Assembly: GCA_900471815.1 (NCBI GenBank)
Contig: UICE01000002.1
Span: forward strand, 186,001 to 250,000
Source of the DNA: Hyphomicrobiales bacterium
GTDB lineage: Bacteria > Pseudomonadota > Alphaproteobacteria > Rhizobiales > Rhizobiaceae
Length of the DNA: 64,000 nucleotides
Direction of reading: 5' to 3'
Positions within the stretch are counted from its first letter, which is position 1, and each line of letters starts with the position of its first letter. Under the pieces are notes generated by a model that saw only the letters and a list, made by a program, of their open reading frames with translations, was not told where the DNA came from and ran no database searches. Positions 43,159 through 52,615 of this stretch are shown one piece after another. The position numbers and the translations under genes were made by a program.

Positions 43159-43263
43159 GATTCTTACCTTCCCTGTGACCATTCATATTGCAAACGCAGA
43201 ACAATGCCGGTCAAGGTCAAAGAAAACAAAATCCTTCGCGGATTGTCGCAATTATCGCTGCAA

Positions 43264-43288
43264 TAAAAAACCGCCCCGTAGGGCGGCT
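43264..43288 (-). terminator. Intrinsic terminator after the ATPase inhibitor gene
   Basis: On the minus strand a CCGCCC/GGGCGG-type stem (43271-43276 with 43281-43286, four-base loop) is followed by six T residues (43265-43270 read on the complement). It lies about 28 bases past the stop of the gene at 43316. Confidence 0.85.
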
Positions 43289-43315
43289 TGTATAAATAAT
43301 CAGTATCGGCTCGGC

Positions 43316-43636
43316 TTACGAAGCGCTTTCGATCTGGCGAATAGCCTCGATCATCAGTTCTTCCATCGTCCGGCGGATACGATGATCGGACTTGTCGACG
43401 CCTGCGGCATCAAAATCTGCCCGGATCTTGCGGAACACATCTTCGTCACCAGCTTCATGAAAATCTGCAACGATGACTTCCTTGGCATAGGCTTCGGCTT
43501 CCTCGCCGGTCTTGCCCAGCTTTTCCGCAGCCCAAAGGCCAAGCAGCTTGTTACGCCGTGCTTCTGCGCGGAATTTTACTTCGGCATCATGCGCGTATTT
43601 ATTTTCAGCTGCGTTTTTGCGATCTTCCATGCTCAT
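43316..43636 (-). CDS. F1-ATPase inhibitor, zeta subunit (DUF1476)
   Basis: The 106-residue protein belongs to DUF1476, shown in Paracoccus and other alphaproteobacteria to be the zeta inhibitor of the F1-ATPase, blocking ATP hydrolysis. The segment YAHDAEVKFRAEARRNKLLGLWAAEKLG is characteristic, and the N-terminal inhibitory stretch (MSMEDRKNAAENK) is intact. It is highly charged and helical. GGAG lies ten bases before ATG 43636. Single-gene unit bounded by a terminator. Confidence 0.9.
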   Translation of the reverse strand: MSMEDRKNAAENKYAHDAEVKFRAEARRNKLLGLWAAEKLGKTGEEAEAYAKEVIVADFHEAGDEDVFRKIRADFDAAGVDKSDHRIRRTMEELMIEAIRQIESAS

Positions 43637-43830
43637 CTTTTATTGCTCCCGCAAATGGTTGGGTAATCCCTATATATCTGGTCTTGCGGCGTTTTTCAGG
43701 CAGAACCACATATAGATCGTGTCCAAGTCTCCTATAAACACTTCGCAAAAAATCGAAAGTCTCAATTCAACTTCATTGCCTATAGCGTCTTAGCAGCGCT
43801 TTATAACCCATAAAACAGGGGAGCTCTACA

Positions 43831-43881
43831 ATGCATCATTGTGAAATGCTTGCTTTTGCGATAGTTAGCGCGCCAACATGA
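43831..43881 (+). other. Possible leader peptide ORF upstream of purC
   Basis: A 16-codon frame (MHHCEMLAFAIVSAPT) begins at ATG 43831, eight bases after a strong AGGGGAG site, and ends 47 bases before purC. It may be a leader peptide or chance. The rest of the 43637-43928 gap is AT-rich, with no clear gene and no promoter I could define. Confidence 0.25.
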
Positions 43882-43928
43882 CGGCTTGGACCAAGGCCGA
43901 CCGATAACTCCAATACCAGAGATTTTAA

Positions 43929-44693
43929 ATGAACCGTCGCCGCCGTGTCTACGAAGGCAAAGCCAAAATCCTTTATGAAGGACCAGAACCAGGCACTCTG
44001 GTGCAGCACTTCAAAGATGATACAACAGTGCTCCATCCGAAGAAAAGCGAAGTGATTGACGGCAAAGGTGTCCTCAACAACCGCATTTCGGAATATATCT
44101 TCACGCAATTGAACCGTATGGGGATACCGACGCACTTCATCCGCCGCCTTAACATGCGCGAGCAGTTGATCAAGGAAGTCGAGATTATTCCGCTGCAGGT
44201 CGTTGTGCGCAATATCGCCGCCGGATCGCTCGCCAAGCGTCTGGGCATCGAAGAAGGCACCGTCCTGCCGCGCTCGATTATCGAGTTCTATTATAAAAAT
44301 GATGAACTCGACGATCCGATGGTTTCCGAAGAGCACATTACGGCGTTCGGTTGGGCAGCACCGCAGGAAATTGATGACATCATGGCACTGGCCATTCGCA
44401 TCAATGACTTTTTGAGCGGATTGTTTCTTGGTGTGGGAATTCAGCTTGTCGATTTCAAAATCGAATGTGGCAGGCTATATGAAGGCGAAATGATGCGCAT
44501 AGTTCTCGCCGATGAATTTACGCCGGATTCCGCAAGGCTCTGGGACAGCCAGACCGCCGAAAAGATGGATAAGGATCGGTTCCGCCGCGACATGGGCGGA
44601 CTTATCGAAGCCTATCAGGAAGTGGCGCGCCGTCTAGGCATTATGAATGAAAACGATCAGACGCGCCCGAACGGGCCGGTTCTGGTTAAATAG
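43929..44693 (+). CDS. purC: Phosphoribosylaminoimidazole-succinocarboxamide synthase
   Basis: ATP-dependent ligase that joins CAIR and aspartate to give SAICAR in purine synthesis. The 254-residue protein starts [18 protein letters not shown] and shows the conserved FKDDTTV (near 28), [17 protein letters not shown] (near 97), and the second substrate segment [10 protein letters not shown] near 176. First of purC-purS-purQ. The leader is about 290 bases after the ATPase inhibitor gene. Confidence 0.97.
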   Translation: MNRRRRVYEGKAKILYEGPEPGTLVQHFKDDTTVLHPKKSEVIDGKGVLNNRISEYIFTQLNRMGIPTHFIRRLNMREQLIKEVEIIPLQVVVRNIAAGSLAKRLGIEEGTVLPRSIIEFYYKNDELDDPMVSEEHITAFGWAAPQEIDDIMALAIRINDFLSGLFLGVGIQLVDFKIECGRLYEGEMMRIVLADEFTPDSARLWDSQTAEKMDKDRFRRDMGGLIEAYQEVARRLGIMNENDQTRPNGPVLVK

Positions 44694-44714
44694 CACTCGA
44701 CGGAGAAACAGGTA

Positions 44715-44954
44715 ATGAAGGCACGTGTCACTGTAACCTTGAAGAATGGCGTTCTTGATCCACAGGGCAAGGCAATTGTTGGCGCGTTGGGCAGTCTGGG
44801 CTTTGACGGCATCGGTTCCGTGCGTCAGGGCAAGGTATTTGACGTCGAACTCGATGGCAGCGACAAGGCGGGTGCTGAGACAAAACTCAAGGCAATGTGC
44901 GAACAGCTGCTGGCCAATACTGTGATCGAAGATTATTCGGTGGAGCTTCTTTAA
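44715..44954 (+). CDS. purS: FGAM synthase small subunit PurS
   Basis: Small subunit that bridges PurQ and PurL in the three-part phosphoribosylformylglycinamidine synthase. The 79 residues begin [18 protein letters not shown] and include [13 protein letters not shown], both diagnostic. It follows purC by 21 bases. The TAA shares one base with the purQ ATG (TAATG). The presence of purS implies a short PurL elsewhere in the genome; it is not in this window. Confidence 0.97.
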   Translation: MKARVTVTLKNGVLDPQGKAIVGALGSLGFDGIGSVRQGKVFDVELDGSDKAGAETKLKAMCEQLLANTVIEDYSVELL

Positions 44955-45622
44955 TGAAATCAGCAGTCGTTCTCCTTCCCGGCCTCAATCGTGACCGCGA
45001 TATGATTGCGGCGCTGACAAAAATTTCTGGCGTTGAGCCTCAGACGGTCTGGCAGACGGATACCGAAGTGCCCGATGTCGATCTGATCGTTATCCCAGGC
45101 GGTTTCTCCTATGGCGATTATCTGCGTTGCGGGGCAATTGCAGCGCGCATGCCTGTCATGCAGGCTATTCGTGAAAAGGCCAACAAAGGCGTCATGGTAA
45201 TGGGCGTCTGCAACGGTTTCCAGATTCTCCTGGAAGCAGGCCTTCTGCCGGGAGCCTTGATGCGTAACGCTTCGCTGAAGTTCGTTTGCCGTCAGGTGAA
45301 GCTCGAAATCACCAATGCCAATACGCCATTTACCCGCGGCTATTCGCATGGTCAGATCATCAGCAGTCCGGTGGCGCATCATGACGGCAATTATTTTGCC
45401 GATGCAGAAACGCTTGCCCGCGTCGAAGGTGAAGGCCAAGTGGTTTTCCGCTATGCCGAAGGCACCAATCCAAATGGCTCCATCAATAACATTGCCGGCA
45501 TTATCAACAAACAAGGCAATGTTCTGGGCCTGATGCCTCATCCGGAAAATCTGATTGAGGCCGCCCATGGGGGAACCGATGGCCGTGCGTTGTTTGCTGG
45601 TATTCTCGGGGTTGCCGCCTGA
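44954..45622 (+). CDS. purQ: FGAM synthase glutaminase subunit PurQ
   Basis: Glutaminase that supplies ammonia to PurL. The 222-residue protein is a class I amidotransferase: Cys86 in MGVCNGFQ, and His/Glu in LMPHPEN near 195-198. ATG 44954 overlaps the purS stop, consistent with coupled translation; the frame is open upstream to 44897. A 12-base-pair hairpin lies about 25 bases after the stop. In related genomes purL is often next; here a GST gene follows. Confidence 0.97.
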   Translation: MKSAVVLLPGLNRDRDMIAALTKISGVEPQTVWQTDTEVPDVDLIVIPGGFSYGDYLRCGAIAARMPVMQAIREKANKGVMVMGVCNGFQILLEAGLLPGALMRNASLKFVCRQVKLEITNANTPFTRGYSHGQIISSPVAHHDGNYFADAETLARVEGEGQVVFRYAEGTNPNGSINNIAGIINKQGNVLGLMPHPENLIEAAHGGTDGRALFAGILGVAA

Positions 45623-45647
45623 GTAGAATCCTATACGTTTGGTGAAT

Positions 45648-45678
45648 GCTGTTTCAACGGGGAGTGCGTTGAAACAGC
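45648..45678 (+). terminator. Hairpin after purQ
   Basis: GCTGTTTCAACG (45648-45659) and CGTTGAAACAGC (45667-45678) form a perfect 12-base-pair stem with a seven-base loop. Only GTTTC follows, so it is a weak terminator or an RNA-stabilising element. The sequence GAAAC-AGC-GTTTC can form an alternative smaller hairpin. Confidence 0.55.
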
Positions 45679-45700
45679 GTTTCAAACGGAGGAACCAGAC

Positions 45701-46360
45701 ATGAAACTTTATTCGCGGCCGCTATCCCCCTATTCCTCCATCGTACGCTGCATCGCCTACTACAAGAAGGCTCCAATCAAGGTTGTCGCCCCGCCCCCGG
45801 GTTTTCCAATCCCGGAAGAATTCCGGGCAATCTCGCCCTTTAATCGTATTCCGGTTTTGATAACCGGTTCGGGGCTTACAATTGTTGAGGCCTCCGTCAT
45901 TGCAGAATATCTGGAAGAGCATTTTCCCGAACCATCATTGCTACCTGCCGATTCGCGCGATCGCGCCATCGTGCGCATGACGACACGCATCGCGGAACTC
46001 GAAGTTCTGGCGCCAGTCATGGAATTGTTCGAGTTGTTCCATCGGAAGTCCAAAGACGATGCCCGTATAGCCAAGCTGTTCAAACAGATGGAAATCGGTT
46101 TAACCGAACTTGAGAAGTTCTTGAGCGATGGTCCTTATGCACTCGGCAATGAAATGACATTGGCAGATGCCTGGCTGACCCCGACCCGGTTTGTCTTCAA
46201 CAATTTCCGGAAAGTATCGGGCCGGGAAGATCTTCTCAGCGATTTTCCAAAGTTCAATGCCTATCAGCAACTGATTCTTCAGGATTCGGACCTATCACTG
46301 GTCTGGTACGAGATGTCGGATGGCCTCGAAGTTTTCCTGAACGAACTTGAGCCTGCCTGA
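45701..46360 (+). CDS. Glutathione S-transferase family protein
   Basis: The 219-residue protein has the thioredoxin-like N-terminal domain with the cis-Pro segment FNRIPVL near 50 and the glutathione-contacting VEASVIAEYLEE near 65, followed by a helical C-terminal domain. The N-terminal LYSRPLSPYSSIVR offers Ser/Tyr rather than Cys as the activating residue. The substrate is unknown. AGGAGG-like GGAGGAACC precedes ATG 45701. It follows the purCSQ unit and a hairpin. Confidence 0.88.
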   Translation: MKLYSRPLSPYSSIVRCIAYYKKAPIKVVAPPPGFPIPEEFRAISPFNRIPVLITGSGLTIVEASVIAEYLEEHFPEPSLLPADSRDRAIVRMTTRIAELEVLAPVMELFELFHRKSKDDARIAKLFKQMEIGLTELEKFLSDGPYALGNEMTLADAWLTPTRFVFNNFRKVSGREDLLSDFPKFNAYQQLILQDSDLSLVWYEMSDGLEVFLNELEPA

Positions 46361-46432
46361 ATCCACTAGAATTAGACCCATATCCCGCCCGTGAGCGGCA
46401 GCCGGTACATGACCGGTTACTGGAGAATGAAT

Positions 46433-46849
46433 ATGAAGATACCGGGATTCGGCGTTGCCGTAGTTGTCACCCTTGCAGCACTCGCCGGATGCCAGTCCAC
46501 CAGCAAGCCCGGTCCAGGCGGCTTGGCATTCTCCTCCAGCAAGGCAGCGCTTCCAACAATGGAACGCGTTGCGCTTGCCGCAAACAGCTGCTGGTTTAAA
46601 TCCGGCGATTCAAGCTTCAAGCCTTATCGTCTTGCTCCCGAGCTTAACTCGTTTTCTGGCCGCCCGCGTATTCTGGTTGTACCCGGCAACAATCCTGGCG
46701 GACGCCCTCTGCTGGTGGTTCATGCAGAAGGAAATCCTGCCAAAGTGGAAGCATTTGGTCCGCTGATGAGCAATTCGCTAGGCAATCGTATCGCATCGGA
46801 TGTTCGCCGCTGGGCCGATGGACAATCGGATTGCAGCGCCAAAGGCTAG
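46433..46849 (+). CDS. Lipoprotein of unknown function
   Basis: The 138-residue product has a lipoprotein signal peptide (MKIPGFGVAVVVTLAALAGC), with Cys20 as the lipidated residue in LAGC. The mature part contains a second and third Cys (SCWF and SDCSAKG), which could form a disulfide. ATG 46433 is favoured over ATG 46427 because GGAG is seven bases away. The gene converges on panB with a five-base gap. Fold and role not recognised. Confidence 0.75.
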   Translation: MKIPGFGVAVVVTLAALAGCQSTSKPGPGGLAFSSSKAALPTMERVALAANSCWFKSGDSSFKPYRLAPELNSFSGRPRILVVPGNNPGGRPLLVVHAEGNPAKVEAFGPLMSNSLGNRIASDVRRWADGQSDCSAKG

Positions 46850-46854
46850 CCGCG

Positions 46855-47670
46855 CTATTTCAGCGGATAGACGTTTTCATCGCCCGGGAACTGGCGTGAG
46901 CGAACGTCGTCCGCATAGGCCTTGACCGCTTGGTCGATTGCATCACCCACCGCGCCATAGACTTTCACGAAACGCGGTGGCTTCGGGTTATAGCCAAGCA
47001 TGTCTTCCAATACCAGGATTTGGCCATCGCATTCGCGCGAGCCGCCAATTCCAATCGTAGGAATTGCAATCTCGCGGGAGATTTCGGCAGCAAGCGGCTC
47101 AACAACGCCTTCAATAACGACCGAAAATGCCCCGGCTTCAGATACGGCCTGTGCGTCTGCCTTGATAAGCGGCCAAAGCGCGGTATCGCGACCTTGAGTT
47201 TTGAAACCGCCAAGAGTGTTGATTGACTGCGGTGTCAGACCGATATGCGCCATGACCGGAATGCCGCGCTGGGTGAGGAAGCGGATGGTCCCAGCCATTT
47301 GCACGCCACCCTCAAGCTTCACCGCACCACACCCGGTTTCCTGCATGACGCGTGATGCGCTACGAAAAGCACCTTCAGGGCTTTCCTCATAGGAACCGAA
47401 CGGCATATCGACAACAACCATTGCCTTTTTCGAGCCGCGCATTACGGCCTTGCCATGCATGATCATCATGTCGAGCGTCACGCCGAGCGTCGAATCCATT
47501 GCATATAATACCATGCCAAGGCTGTCGCCGACGAGAAGGATATCTGCATGTTCATCAGCAATGCGAGCAGTTGTAGCGTGATATGAGGTCAAGGCAACGA
47601 TGGGTGTCGCACCCTTACGGCTCTTGATTTCCGGCGCAGTTATGCGGCGTGTGATGACTTGCTGGCTCAT
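46855..47670 (-). CDS. panB: 3-methyl-2-oxobutanoate hydroxymethyltransferase
   Basis: First committed enzyme of pantothenate synthesis, transferring a hydroxymethyl from methylene-THF to ketoisovalerate. The 271-residue protein shows the metal/substrate segments [10 protein letters not shown] near 47 and VVDMPFGSY near 88, GAVKLEGG near 115, AHIGLTPQ, and the catalytic Glu in FSVVIEGV near 185. It ends the nadABC-panCB run, 21 bases after panC. Confidence 0.97.
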   Translation of the reverse strand: MSQQVITRRITAPEIKSRKGATPIVALTSYHATTARIADEHADILLVGDSLGMVLYAMDSTLGVTLDMMIMHGKAVMRGSKKAMVVVDMPFGSYEESPEGAFRSASRVMQETGCGAVKLEGGVQMAGTIRFLTQRGIPVMAHIGLTPQSINTLGGFKTQGRDTALWPLIKADAQAVSEAGAFSVVIEGVVEPLAAEISREIAIPTIGIGGSRECDGQILVLEDMLGYNPKPPRFVKVYGAVGDAIDQAVKAYADDVRSRQFPGDENVYPLK

Positions 47671-47691
47671 GATTATCCCCCCAACCCGATT

Positions 47692-48537
47692 TCAGCCGAT
47701 AACCTGCTGATCGATTAACCGCACTTTGCCAAAGCGAACGGTTAAAAGCACAACGACGGGCTGCTTAAACTTGCCAGACACAGGATCCAGTGTTTCGGCA
47801 TCGCGAATATCGACTGATTCAACGATCCCGCGCTTTTCCGTCTCAAGTACAGCGCGAACGGCATTGCGTATTGCCGGCACTGAGCGCTGGCCCTGCGCCA
47901 CCATCTCTTCTGCCTTTGCAAGCGATTTTGCCAAGACAACCGAGGCCTTGCGATCTTCAGGTCTCAGCATTGCATTGCGGGACGAGCAAGCCAGTCCGTC
48001 ATGTTCACGCACCGTTGCAACACCTGTAATTTCAATCGGCATATCCAGATCAGCCACCATGCGGCGTATAATGGTCAGCTGCTGATAGTCTTTTTCACCG
48101 AAGAAGGCATGATCCGGCTGCACGATGTTGAACAGCTTCGTGACGACTGTCGTTACGCCACGGAAATGTCCCGGGCGGATTTTCCCGATCAGGATTCGCG
48201 AGAGCAGCGGATTATCAACAATCGTGTGCGCGCCCGGCCGATAAATTTCAGCAACTTCCGGGGTGAAAACATAATCCACACCTTCCGCTTCAAGCTTGGC
48301 GAGATCCCCCTTCATGTCGCGTGGATAGGCAGCGAGATCTTCATTCGGGCCGAACTGGGTGGGATTGACGAAAATGGACACAACCGTAATGTCACAAGCT
48401 CGCTTGGCCTCATGAACCAGCGCCATATGACCGACATGCAGATATCCCATTGTCGGGACCAACCCAACGGATTTTCCCTGCTGGCGTTCAGACTTCAGCG
48501 CAGCCCGAAGCTCCGCAGTTGTAGCAATGACTTTCAT
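47692..48537 (-). CDS. panC: Pantothenate synthetase
   Basis: Joins pantoate and beta-alanine using ATP. The 281-residue protein has the nucleotidyl-transferase HIGH-like motif in VPTMGYLHVGHMALV (residues 27-41), the FVNPTQFGPNEDL segment and the KMSKS-like SSRNAML near 185. ATG 48537 overlaps the nadC stop by four bases (ATGA), so pantothenate and NAD genes are translationally coupled. No panD is present here; beta-alanine would have to come from elsewhere. Confidence 0.97.
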   Translation of the reverse strand: MKVIATTAELRAALKSERQQGKSVGLVPTMGYLHVGHMALVHEAKRACDITVVSIFVNPTQFGPNEDLAAYPRDMKGDLAKLEAEGVDYVFTPEVAEIYRPGAHTIVDNPLLSRILIGKIRPGHFRGVTTVVTKLFNIVQPDHAFFGEKDYQQLTIIRRMVADLDMPIEITGVATVREHDGLACSSRNAMLRPEDRKASVVLAKSLAKAEEMVAQGQRSVPAIRNAVRAVLETEKRGIVESVDIRDAETLDPVSGKFKQPVVVLLTVRFGKVRLIDQQVIG

Positions 48538-49403
48538 GTCAGTACAATATCCAGTCCAATATCCAGCGTTGGCGCTGCCATAGTGATTTTTGATGTCGAT
48601 ATGTAATCAACACCGGTTTCCGCAACAGCTTTGATCGTGTCGAAGGCAATATTGCCGGAAGCTTCCAGCTTGGCACGCCCTGCGTTAATTTTCACCGCCT
48701 TTTCAAGCAGTTCCGGCCGCATATTATCAAGAAGAATCACATCGGCATTCACGCTGAGCGCTTCCTCGAATTGATCGATGCCGTCTACCTCCACCTCAAT
48801 TTTTACCAAATGTCCCGCATAGGCCCTCGCCGCGAGAATTGCCTTGGCTACGCTACCAGCGACAGCAATATGATTATCCTTTATCAAAACGGCATCGTCG
48901 AGACCAAAACGATGATTTGATCCGCCGCCACATTTCACCGCATATTTAGCAAAGGCACGCATGCCCGGAATGGTCTTTCGCGTGTCGCAAACCTTTGCAT
49001 TCGTGTGAGCAATGAGATCGGCAAATTTGGCCGTATAGCTGGCAATACCGCTAAGATGCATAAGAAAATTCAACGCGACACGCTCGGCGGAAAGAATGGA
49101 TCGCGCATTTCCCTCTATCCGCGCAATGTCCTCACCGGGCTTTACACGCGTACCGTCCTTTGTGAGAATTATAAAATTCAACGAAGGATCAATCAGCGCA
49201 AAGGCCGTGCGGGCAAAGCCCATGCCGCAAATGGTTCCTGCCTCACGGCTCGACAGAACTGCTCGCGCAGTCGCATCTTCCGGCAAGGTAGCATTGGTGG
49301 TGATATCGCCCGCCCTGCCCAAATCTTCGAGCAAAGCAGAACGCACGGCTTCGTCCACCAGCAATTGTGGCAGCGATGGTGGATAGGCGAGCTGCGAGAC
49401 CAT
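48534..49403 (-). CDS. nadC: Quinolinate phosphoribosyltransferase
   Basis: Makes nicotinate mononucleotide from quinolinate and PRPP. The 289-residue protein has the signature segments DTRKTIPGMRAFAKYAV near 143 and GGGSNHRFGLDDAVLIKDNH near 162-180, plus the acidic EVEVD near 207. It shares one base with nadB (TGATG) and four with panC, within nadA-nadB-nadC-panC-panB. Confidence 0.97.
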   Translation of the reverse strand: MVSQLAYPPSLPQLLVDEAVRSALLEDLGRAGDITTNATLPEDATARAVLSSREAGTICGMGFARTAFALIDPSLNFIILTKDGTRVKPGEDIARIEGNARSILSAERVALNFLMHLSGIASYTAKFADLIAHTNAKVCDTRKTIPGMRAFAKYAVKCGGGSNHRFGLDDAVLIKDNHIAVAGSVAKAILAARAYAGHLVKIEVEVDGIDQFEEALSVNADVILLDNMRPELLEKAVKINAGRAKLEASGNIAFDTIKAVAETGVDYISTSKITMAAPTLDIGLDIVLT

Positions 49404-50962
49404 CAGGCGAACTCCATCAATTCATTTACCGTCAATTCGGCATCAGCAAGCGTTAGAAACGTCCTATGCTGCCATTCAGGACGTTTCTCGGGGAAATCGG
49501 TACGGAAATGCCCGCCGCGGCTCTCGTGGCGCCTGAGGGCGCTTACGGCGACGAGCTTGGCCGTCGCGAGCACGTTGCGGAAAGCGGCATCCCGATTGGA
49601 GCGCTCCAGTTCTACGATGATCCTCAATCCTGCCAGCATGCCATCTCTGTCGCGGACCACCCCAAAACTCTCGCTCATTGCCTTGCGCAGGATCGTCATC
49701 GCTTCCGTATCATTTTCGGCAGTCAGATCGTCGCGATCAACTGACCCCTTAGACCAATCCTGCGACTTCCCATCATTGGCTGCACCAATCTTGGCGGCAA
49801 TGCGTGCAGAAAAGACTACAGCTTCAAGCAGCGAATTGGAGGCAAGCCTATTGGCACCATGCGCACCCGTGGACGTGCACTCGCCACAGGCCCACAGACC
49901 ATCAATGGATGTTTGCCCATCCGCATCGGTCAAAATTCCGCCCATGAAGTAATGGGCTGCGGGAACAACGGGTATGGGCTCCGTTACCGGATCGATACCG
50001 CCGTCGCGGCAATATTTGTAGACGGTGGGAAACTCCTCAGCAAACGAAGCACCAACGGCCTTGGTGCAATCCAGCCAAGCGCCTCGCCCACTCATGACTT
50101 CGGCGTAAATTCCCCGCGCGACAACATCGCGCGGCGCAAGTTCGGCATCTGGATCAATTTTAAGCATGAAGCGCTCGCCATTACGATTGATCAGCGTAGC
50201 GCCGTGACCGCGCAAGGCTTCAGTAGCCAAAGGCGCCGGGTCTTTGTTCACATCCAAGGCAGTCGGGTGGAACTGAACGAACTCCATATCGGCCATCATT
50301 GCACCGGCGCGGGCAGCCATACCAATGCCCTCACCCCGTGCTTCTGACGGATTGGTTGTCACAGCATAAAGGTGCCCGATCCCGCCCGTGGCAATGACCA
50401 CTGTTCGCGATTGCAGCTTAACCTGCGCACCCCGACCGGCCTCTGTGCGCGCTATGACCCCTGAAACCGAACCGTGGCTGACCATGAGATCTTCCACGAC
50501 ATAGCCTTCCATCACTCGGATCGAAGGCGTGTTTTCGACGGTCTTGACCAGAGCCTGCATAATAGCGCGCCCTGCCATGTCGCCGCGAACCCGAACGATC
50601 CGGCTTTCGGAATGAGCGGCCTCGCGGGAAACCTGAAGCTTCCCTTCCAGATCGCGATCGAACGGCACACCATATCCGAGCAAATCATGAACGCGCGAGG
50701 CGGCTTCGCTGGCCATCAGCGAGGCGATGACCTCATCAACGATGCCATCACCTGCCGCAACTGTATCAGCGACGTGCTTATCCTTGGTGTCTCCTTCCGA
50801 TACGGCAGCGGCGATACCTGCCTGTGCCCAGGCAGAAGATGCCCCCCGCCCAATCGGCGCCGCCGCAAGAATCGTGACTGGCCGGGGTGCCAGCTTCAAC
50901 GCGCAAAACAAGCCCGCTAGTCCGCCGCCAATGATGATGACGGGATCGGATTGAGTTGACAT
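49403..50962 (-). CDS. nadB: L-aspartate oxidase
   Basis: FAD enzyme oxidising aspartate to iminoaspartate, the first step of de novo NAD synthesis. The 519-residue protein has the FAD Rossmann motif [14 protein letters not shown] near 10, [14 protein letters not shown] near 40, the catalytic His/Arg segment [10 protein letters not shown] near 235, and [25 protein letters not shown] motif near 360. It starts 17 bases after the nadA stop. Confidence 0.96.
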   Translation of the reverse strand: MSTQSDPVIIIGGGLAGLFCALKLAPRPVTILAAAPIGRGASSAWAQAGIAAAVSEGDTKDKHVADTVAAGDGIVDEVIASLMASEAASRVHDLLGYGVPFDRDLEGKLQVSREAAHSESRIVRVRGDMAGRAIMQALVKTVENTPSIRVMEGYVVEDLMVSHGSVSGVIARTEAGRGAQVKLQSRTVVIATGGIGHLYAVTTNPSEARGEGIGMAARAGAMMADMEFVQFHPTALDVNKDPAPLATEALRGHGATLINRNGERFMLKIDPDAELAPRDVVARGIYAEVMSGRGAWLDCTKAVGASFAEEFPTVYKYCRDGGIDPVTEPIPVVPAAHYFMGGILTDADGQTSIDGLWACGECTSTGAHGANRLASNSLLEAVVFSARIAAKIGAANDGKSQDWSKGSVDRDDLTAENDTEAMTILRKAMSESFGVVRDRDGMLAGLRIIVELERSNRDAAFRNVLATAKLVAVSALRRHESRGGHFRTDFPEKRPEWQHRTFLTLADAELTVNELMEFA

Positions 50963-50979
50963 GGGTGTCGCCTCCGGCG

Positions 50980-52059
50980 TCAGTTGTTCAGATTGACCAT
51001 GCGTTCGACAGCAAGCCGCGCACGCGCGCCTATCAGCGGATCGACATGAATTTCGTCACGCATATAGACAAGGCTTTCAAGGATATTGGGCAGGGTGATG
51101 CGCTTCATGTGCGGGCATAGATTGCATGGCTTGATGAACTTCACCTCCGGCACTTCCGACTCGATGTTGGACGCCATTGAGCATTCCGTAACGAGCAGCA
51201 CTTTGGCTGGACGATTATCCTTGACGTAATCGATCATACCTTTCGTCGAACCGGTATAATCCGCAATCGCAACAACTGATGGAGGGCATTCAGGGTGAGC
51301 TATGATCTGGATTTCCGGATCAGCAGCGCGATAGGCAAGAAGTTCGTCCGCTGTGAAGCGCTCATGTACTTCGCAATGCCCTTTCCAGGTGAGAATCTTT
51401 ACATCAGTTTGCGCTGCTACGTTTTGCGCCAGAAATTCATCGGGAATGCAAAGAACGCGGTCCACGCCGAAGCTTTCGACAACCTGCACTGCATTTGCCG
51501 AGGTGCAGCAAATGTCGCTTTCCGCTTTCACCTCAGCCGAGGTGTTCACATAGGTAACAATCGGAACGCCTGGGTAAGTTTCACGCAATAGCCGCACATC
51601 GGCACCCGTGATCGACTCCGCCAGCGAACAACCCGCCTTCATGTCGGGGATCAAGACTGTCTTGGAAGGATTGAGCAGTTTCGATGTCTCGGCCATAAAG
51701 TGGACGCCGCATTGGATAATGATTTCGGCGTCGACCTTCGTGGCTTCCTTGGCAAGTTGCAGCGAGTCGCCAACAATATCCGCTACGCAATGGAAAATTT
51801 CAGGCGTTTGGTAATTATGGGCAAGGATTACGGCGTTGCGCTGCTTCTTCAGCCGATTGATTGCAGCCACATAGGGCGCATAAACCGGCCATTCGATGCG
51901 GGGAATGTGATGCGCCACACGGGCATAAAGATGCTCAGTCTCGGCAGCAACCTCAGGCGTGTAAGTAAGGTCCGGCATTTCGAGGATACCAAAGCGGTCC
52001 GCTGCGGACTGGCTCACGGAACTGCTTGCTGCAGCTTTGGTGCGGATAGTGTTGGTCAT
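50980..52059 (-). CDS. nadA: Quinolinate synthase
   Basis: 4Fe-4S enzyme condensing iminoaspartate with dihydroxyacetone phosphate. The 359-residue protein has the segment [12 protein letters not shown] near 60, cluster ligands in [19 protein letters not shown] and [12 protein letters not shown], and the conserved [16 protein letters not shown] 52059 is favoured because AGGAGG lies nine bases upstream; ATG 52065 and further codons up to 52119 are in frame. First gene of the nadABC-panCB unit, behind the NadQ-type operator. Confidence 0.96.
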   Translation of the reverse strand: MTNTIRTKAAASSSVSQSAADRFGILEMPDLTYTPEVAAETEHLYARVAHHIPRIEWPVYAPYVAAINRLKKQRNAVILAHNYQTPEIFHCVADIVGDSLQLAKEATKVDAEIIIQCGVHFMAETSKLLNPSKTVLIPDMKAGCSLAESITGADVRLLRETYPGVPIVTYVNTSAEVKAESDICCTSANAVQVVESFGVDRVLCIPDEFLAQNVAAQTDVKILTWKGHCEVHERFTADELLAYRAADPEIQIIAHPECPPSVVAIADYTGSTKGMIDYVKDNRPAKVLLVTECSMASNIESEVPEVKFIKPCNLCPHMKRITLPNILESLVYMRDEIHVDPLIGARARLAVERMVNLNN

Positions 52060-52120
52060 ATCCATATTCCTCCTGGACATCCAATCCGGCGTAAGCCTCT
52101 CGGCACCGCCACCGATCATT

Positions 52121-52139
52121 TATACTCAATATGAGCATA
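52121..52139 (-). promoter_or_regulatory. NadQ-type operator upstream of nadA
   Basis: A 19-base near-perfect palindrome TATACTCAATATGAGCATA has TACTCA and TGAGCA half-sites three bases apart; only one symmetric pair is mismatched. It lies about 60 bases before the nadA start and overlaps the candidate -10 box. Control of nadA by NadQ in this genome is inferred from a NadQ-like gene at 38821. Confidence 0.65.
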
Positions 52140-52165
52140 TTTATGATCAAAAGAAAAACGGCAAG
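52137..52165 (-). promoter_or_regulatory. Candidate nadA promoter
   Basis: On the minus strand TTGCCG (52160-52165) and AAATAT (52137-52142) are 17 bases apart. The -10 box touches the operator palindrome, so a bound repressor would block initiation. Transcription would begin near 52130. Confidence 0.4.
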
Positions 52166-52285
52166 GCCGCTGCGTTCTAGATAGTGGATTATTTTGTCGG
52201 CTTCAAGTGCATGATTTTTGAACTTTAGTCAAAAAACATGCGAGCATATCAGAATATCGTCTGATACGCCGCGCAATCGAACGTT

Positions 52286-52507
52286 CTAACTGGATGTTTT
52301 ATAGTAACGATTATTGTAATAGCGTCGGCTTTCCCGCTCACGCTTATACGGGCTATCGCCACCCACACGCTGCGTGCAATTGGTGAACACAGTTGGGTTC
52401 ATGTCAGTCGGTCTATCGCACCATACGAGCGGACTTACACTACCAGAATTGGCACAACCTGTGAGGGTGATGGCTCCCAGAACCAATGCTGACAGAGCTA
52501 ATTTCAT
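52286..52507 (-). CDS. Small lipoprotein, unknown
   Basis: The 73-residue product has a lipoprotein signal peptide (MKLALSALVLGAITLTGC) with Cys18 as the modified residue. Two further Cys residues may pair in the mature part (LVWCDRP and TNCTQRV). The C-terminal RRYYNNRYYKTSS is rich in Tyr and Arg. AGGA lies eight bases before ATG 52507. It is 108 bases from the GH5 gene on the same strand. No function is recognised. Confidence 0.65.
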   Translation of the reverse strand: MKLALSALVLGAITLTGCANSGSVSPLVWCDRPTDMNPTVFTNCTQRVGGDSPYKRERESRRYYNNRYYKTSS

Positions 52508-52615
52508 TTCATTTTCCTCGGATACTTATAATGTGCAGAACGTTCGGGATTGATACATCATCCCTATTTAGAACCTAATCACATCTGTTCAACTGCTTGG
52601 GATCATTATTACGCA

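Noticed and set aside
43157-43666. Plus-strand 169-codon frame
   Set aside because: Crosses the terminator and the antisense of the ATPase inhibitor gene.
49005-49952. Plus-strand 315-codon frame
   Set aside because: Antisense across the nadC-nadB junction; both nad genes have intact motifs and the frame is a shadow.
52215-52235. AT-rich hairpin TTTTTGA/TCAAAAA upstream of nadA
   Set aside because: Seven A/T-rich base pairs with no GC core; too weak to call a terminator or operator.
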